The notes under the pieces are model-generated. The model did no database searches and was not told where the DNA came from. It worked only from the letters and a program-made list of their open reading frames with translations. This document shows, one piece after another, positions 62,771 through 64,000 of a stretch of DNA of 64,000 nucleotides. The stretch comes from Desulfosporosinus acidiphilus SJ4. Its GTDB lineage: Bacteria; Bacillota; Desulfitobacteriia; Desulfitobacteriales; Desulfitobacteriaceae. How positions within the stretch are numbered: position 1 is the first letter of the stretch; every line of letters starts with the position of its first letter. The stretch spans positions 2,699,977 through 2,763,976 of the forward strand of contig NC_018068.1 in assembly GCF_000255115.2 (NCBI RefSeq), read 5' to 3'. A program made the translations under genes and the position numbers.

Positions 62771-63997
62771 ATGTTAGCAAAACTCAAGGAAACATACCCT
62801 GCATTAACTCAACGAAATTTTCGTTATTTTTGGCTTGGTCAATGTATTTCTTTAATAGGCACTTGGATAGATACGACTGGCCAACAATGGCTGGCATATA
62901 CTTTGACTAAATCCGCATTATTATTGGGGCTGCTCGGAGTAGCACAATTTGGACCGGTCATGTGTTTTTCACTTTTTGCCGGAGTAATTATTGACCGTTA
63001 CCCTAAAAAACGAATACTCCTATTCACACAAACATGCATGATGATCCTTGCGTTCATTCTTGCCATTCTAGTCTTGTCCGGACAGATAACTTATTGGCAT
63101 ATCTTTACTTTAGCTATCTTCCTTGGGTTGGTAAACACCCTCGATCAACCTACACGCCAATCCTTCATGCCGGAATTAGTAGAAAAAAAAGATTTGAGAA
63201 GTGCAATTGGGCTAAACTCATCCATTTTTAATGTCGCCAGAATGATTGGGCCGGCCATAGCCGCCGTATTAATGGCCAAATATGGAGCGGGTCCGTTGTT
63301 TATCCTTAATGGAATCAGTTTTATTCCCGTCATAATTGCAATCAACTTGATAAAAACTAAACCCTTTGAAGCTAAAAAGGTATCCAAGAAAGTACTGACT
63401 GAAATATATGAAGGGTTAATGTATATCAGACATTCAGTCTTTCTGCGCAGCGCTGTCCTATGTACGCTCTCTGTTGGTACTTTTGTCATGAACTATAACG
63501 TGATTATTCCTCTATTTGCCGGAGAAGTACTTAAACAAGGTGTTGGGGGATATGGTTTTCTATTGTCTTCCAGTGGTGCAGGTTCACTCATTGGAGCACT
63601 AATGGTAGCCTCTTGGGCTAAAGGTAAGCCTAGGTTAAGACTGCTATTTGGCAGCGCTTTTTCCGTATCCGCCTTTCTTACGCTGCTATATTTAGTCCAC
63701 TTTTTACCCTTGGCTTCCGTCATGTTAGCGATTATTGGGTTTTCTAACATTCTATTTATGACGACTGCAAACTCAACAATGCAGTTCAATTCCGCCGACG
63801 AATTCCGGGGCAGAGTCATGAGTGTTTACTCGTTTGCATTTTTAGGGACTACACCCATTGGAAACCTTTTTGTCGGGAGCATTGCGCAAAGATGGGGAGC
63901 TGGTATTGGAGTTTTGGTTTGTGGATCAATTTCAGTTTTGCTAATTCTGCTAATTGTTATTAATACAGTGATAAAGAAACATGCGGTTCAGCACTGA
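62771..63997 (+). CDS. MFS exporter (EntS/MFS_3-like)
   Basis: 408 residues, complete within the window; GGGTGG precedes the ATG. Twelve hydrophobic helices, the motif-A-like loop GVIIDRYPKKRILL between helices 2 and 3, and the RNFRYFWLGQCISLIGTWIDTTGQQWLAY start are typical of the MFS_3 group that includes the enterobactin exporter EntS. FRGRVMSVYSFAFLGTTPIGNLFVG is the family's conserved late segment. It would pump out a drug or siderophore-like compound using the proton gradient. The substrate is unknown. Confidence 0.94.
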   Translation: MLAKLKETYPALTQRNFRYFWLGQCISLIGTWIDTTGQQWLAYTLTKSALLLGLLGVAQFGPVMCFSLFAGVIIDRYPKKRILLFTQTCMMILAFILAILVLSGQITYWHIFTLAIFLGLVNTLDQPTRQSFMPELVEKKDLRSAIGLNSSIFNVARMIGPAIAAVLMAKYGAGPLFILNGISFIPVIIAINLIKTKPFEAKKVSKKVLTEIYEGLMYIRHSVFLRSAVLCTLSVGTFVMNYNVIIPLFAGEVLKQGVGGYGFLLSSSGAGSLIGALMVASWAKGKPRLRLLFGSAFSVSAFLTLLYLVHFLPLASVMLAIIGFSNILFMTTANSTMQFNSADEFRGRVMSVYSFAFLGTTPIGNLFVGSIAQRWGAGIGVLVCGSISVLLILLIVINTVIKKHAVQH

Positions 63998-64000
63998 CCA

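Overview
The window looks like chromosome of a spore-forming, strictly anaerobic, low-to-moderate GC Firmicute of the Peptococcaceae type (Desulfosporosinus or Desulfitobacterium-like). This is inferred from gene content: a NADH-linked Flx/Hdr electron-bifurcation cluster, Lut-type Fe-S oxidoreductases, AddAB recombination nuclease, a sigma-54 enhancer-binding regulator, many PAS kinases and c-di-GMP proteins, EFR1 flavodoxin-ferredoxin, and strong AGGAGG ribosome sites. No rRNA, tRNA, CRISPR array, prophage or intact insertion sequence was recognised. Most genes lie on the minus strand.

Region by region. 1-1.7 kb: a truncated aldo/keto reductase, a CopZ-like Fe-S/zinc protein and YfiT. 2.1-9.3 kb: a short-chain acid operon (CoA-transferase, SDR, thiolase, GntP permease, and the relic of a MaoC/PhaJ hydratase) behind a textbook -24/-12 promoter. 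The sigma-54 activator gene lies just upstream, and palindromic candidate enhancer sites lie between the two. 9.5-14 kb: small and hypothetical genes, a tandem non-coding repeat, YbjQ, a drug/metabolite transporter and EFR1. 14.2-17.9 kb: an SbcCD/YhaNO-like gene pair that keeps its fold but has lost nearly all catalytic motifs in both proteins. 18.2-20.2 kb: a tyrosine recombinase and an MsrA-MsrB fusion. 20.3-25.7 kb: a small protein, a methyltransferase, a LutAB-like pair and an aminotransferase. 25.9-33.5 kb: hdrA-flxDCBA-hdrD-like, one compact operon. 33.7-41.4 kb: addBA. 41.7-47.6 kb: polysaccharide deacetylase, GAF-GGDEF protein, YitT, cardiolipin synthase and an EamA transporter. 47.8-51.7 kb: an ammonium module made of a free Amt transporter, a LuxR-type response regulator and an Amt-histidine kinase fusion. 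52.1-54.2 kb: a deaminase, three micro-proteins too short for normal gene calling, and a channel-like membrane protein. 54.2-61.5 kb: signalling genes (PocR-PAS-GGDEF-HD-GYP, a PAS kinase, a REC-wHTH-BTAD regulator and a hybrid protein with two different kinase modules). 61.6-64 kb: two small hypothetical proteins and an MFS exporter.

Working together: the 2.3-7.3 kb operon would import and activate a hydroxy- or keto-acid such as 3-hydroxybutyrate and thiolyse it to acetyl-CoA under sigma-54 control. Hdr-Flx would couple NADH, ferredoxin and a thiol/disulfide partner. Amt-kinase plus regulator would report external ammonium and probably control the neighbouring amt. The best candidates for something undescribed are the doubly degenerate nuclease/ATPase pair, the Trp/Gly-rich micro-proteins, the repeat element at 10.8-11.0 kb with a third copy at 24.3 kb, the Amt-kinase module, and the channel-like protein with an altered selectivity filter. 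All functional calls rest on reading motifs by eye; no database search was run.
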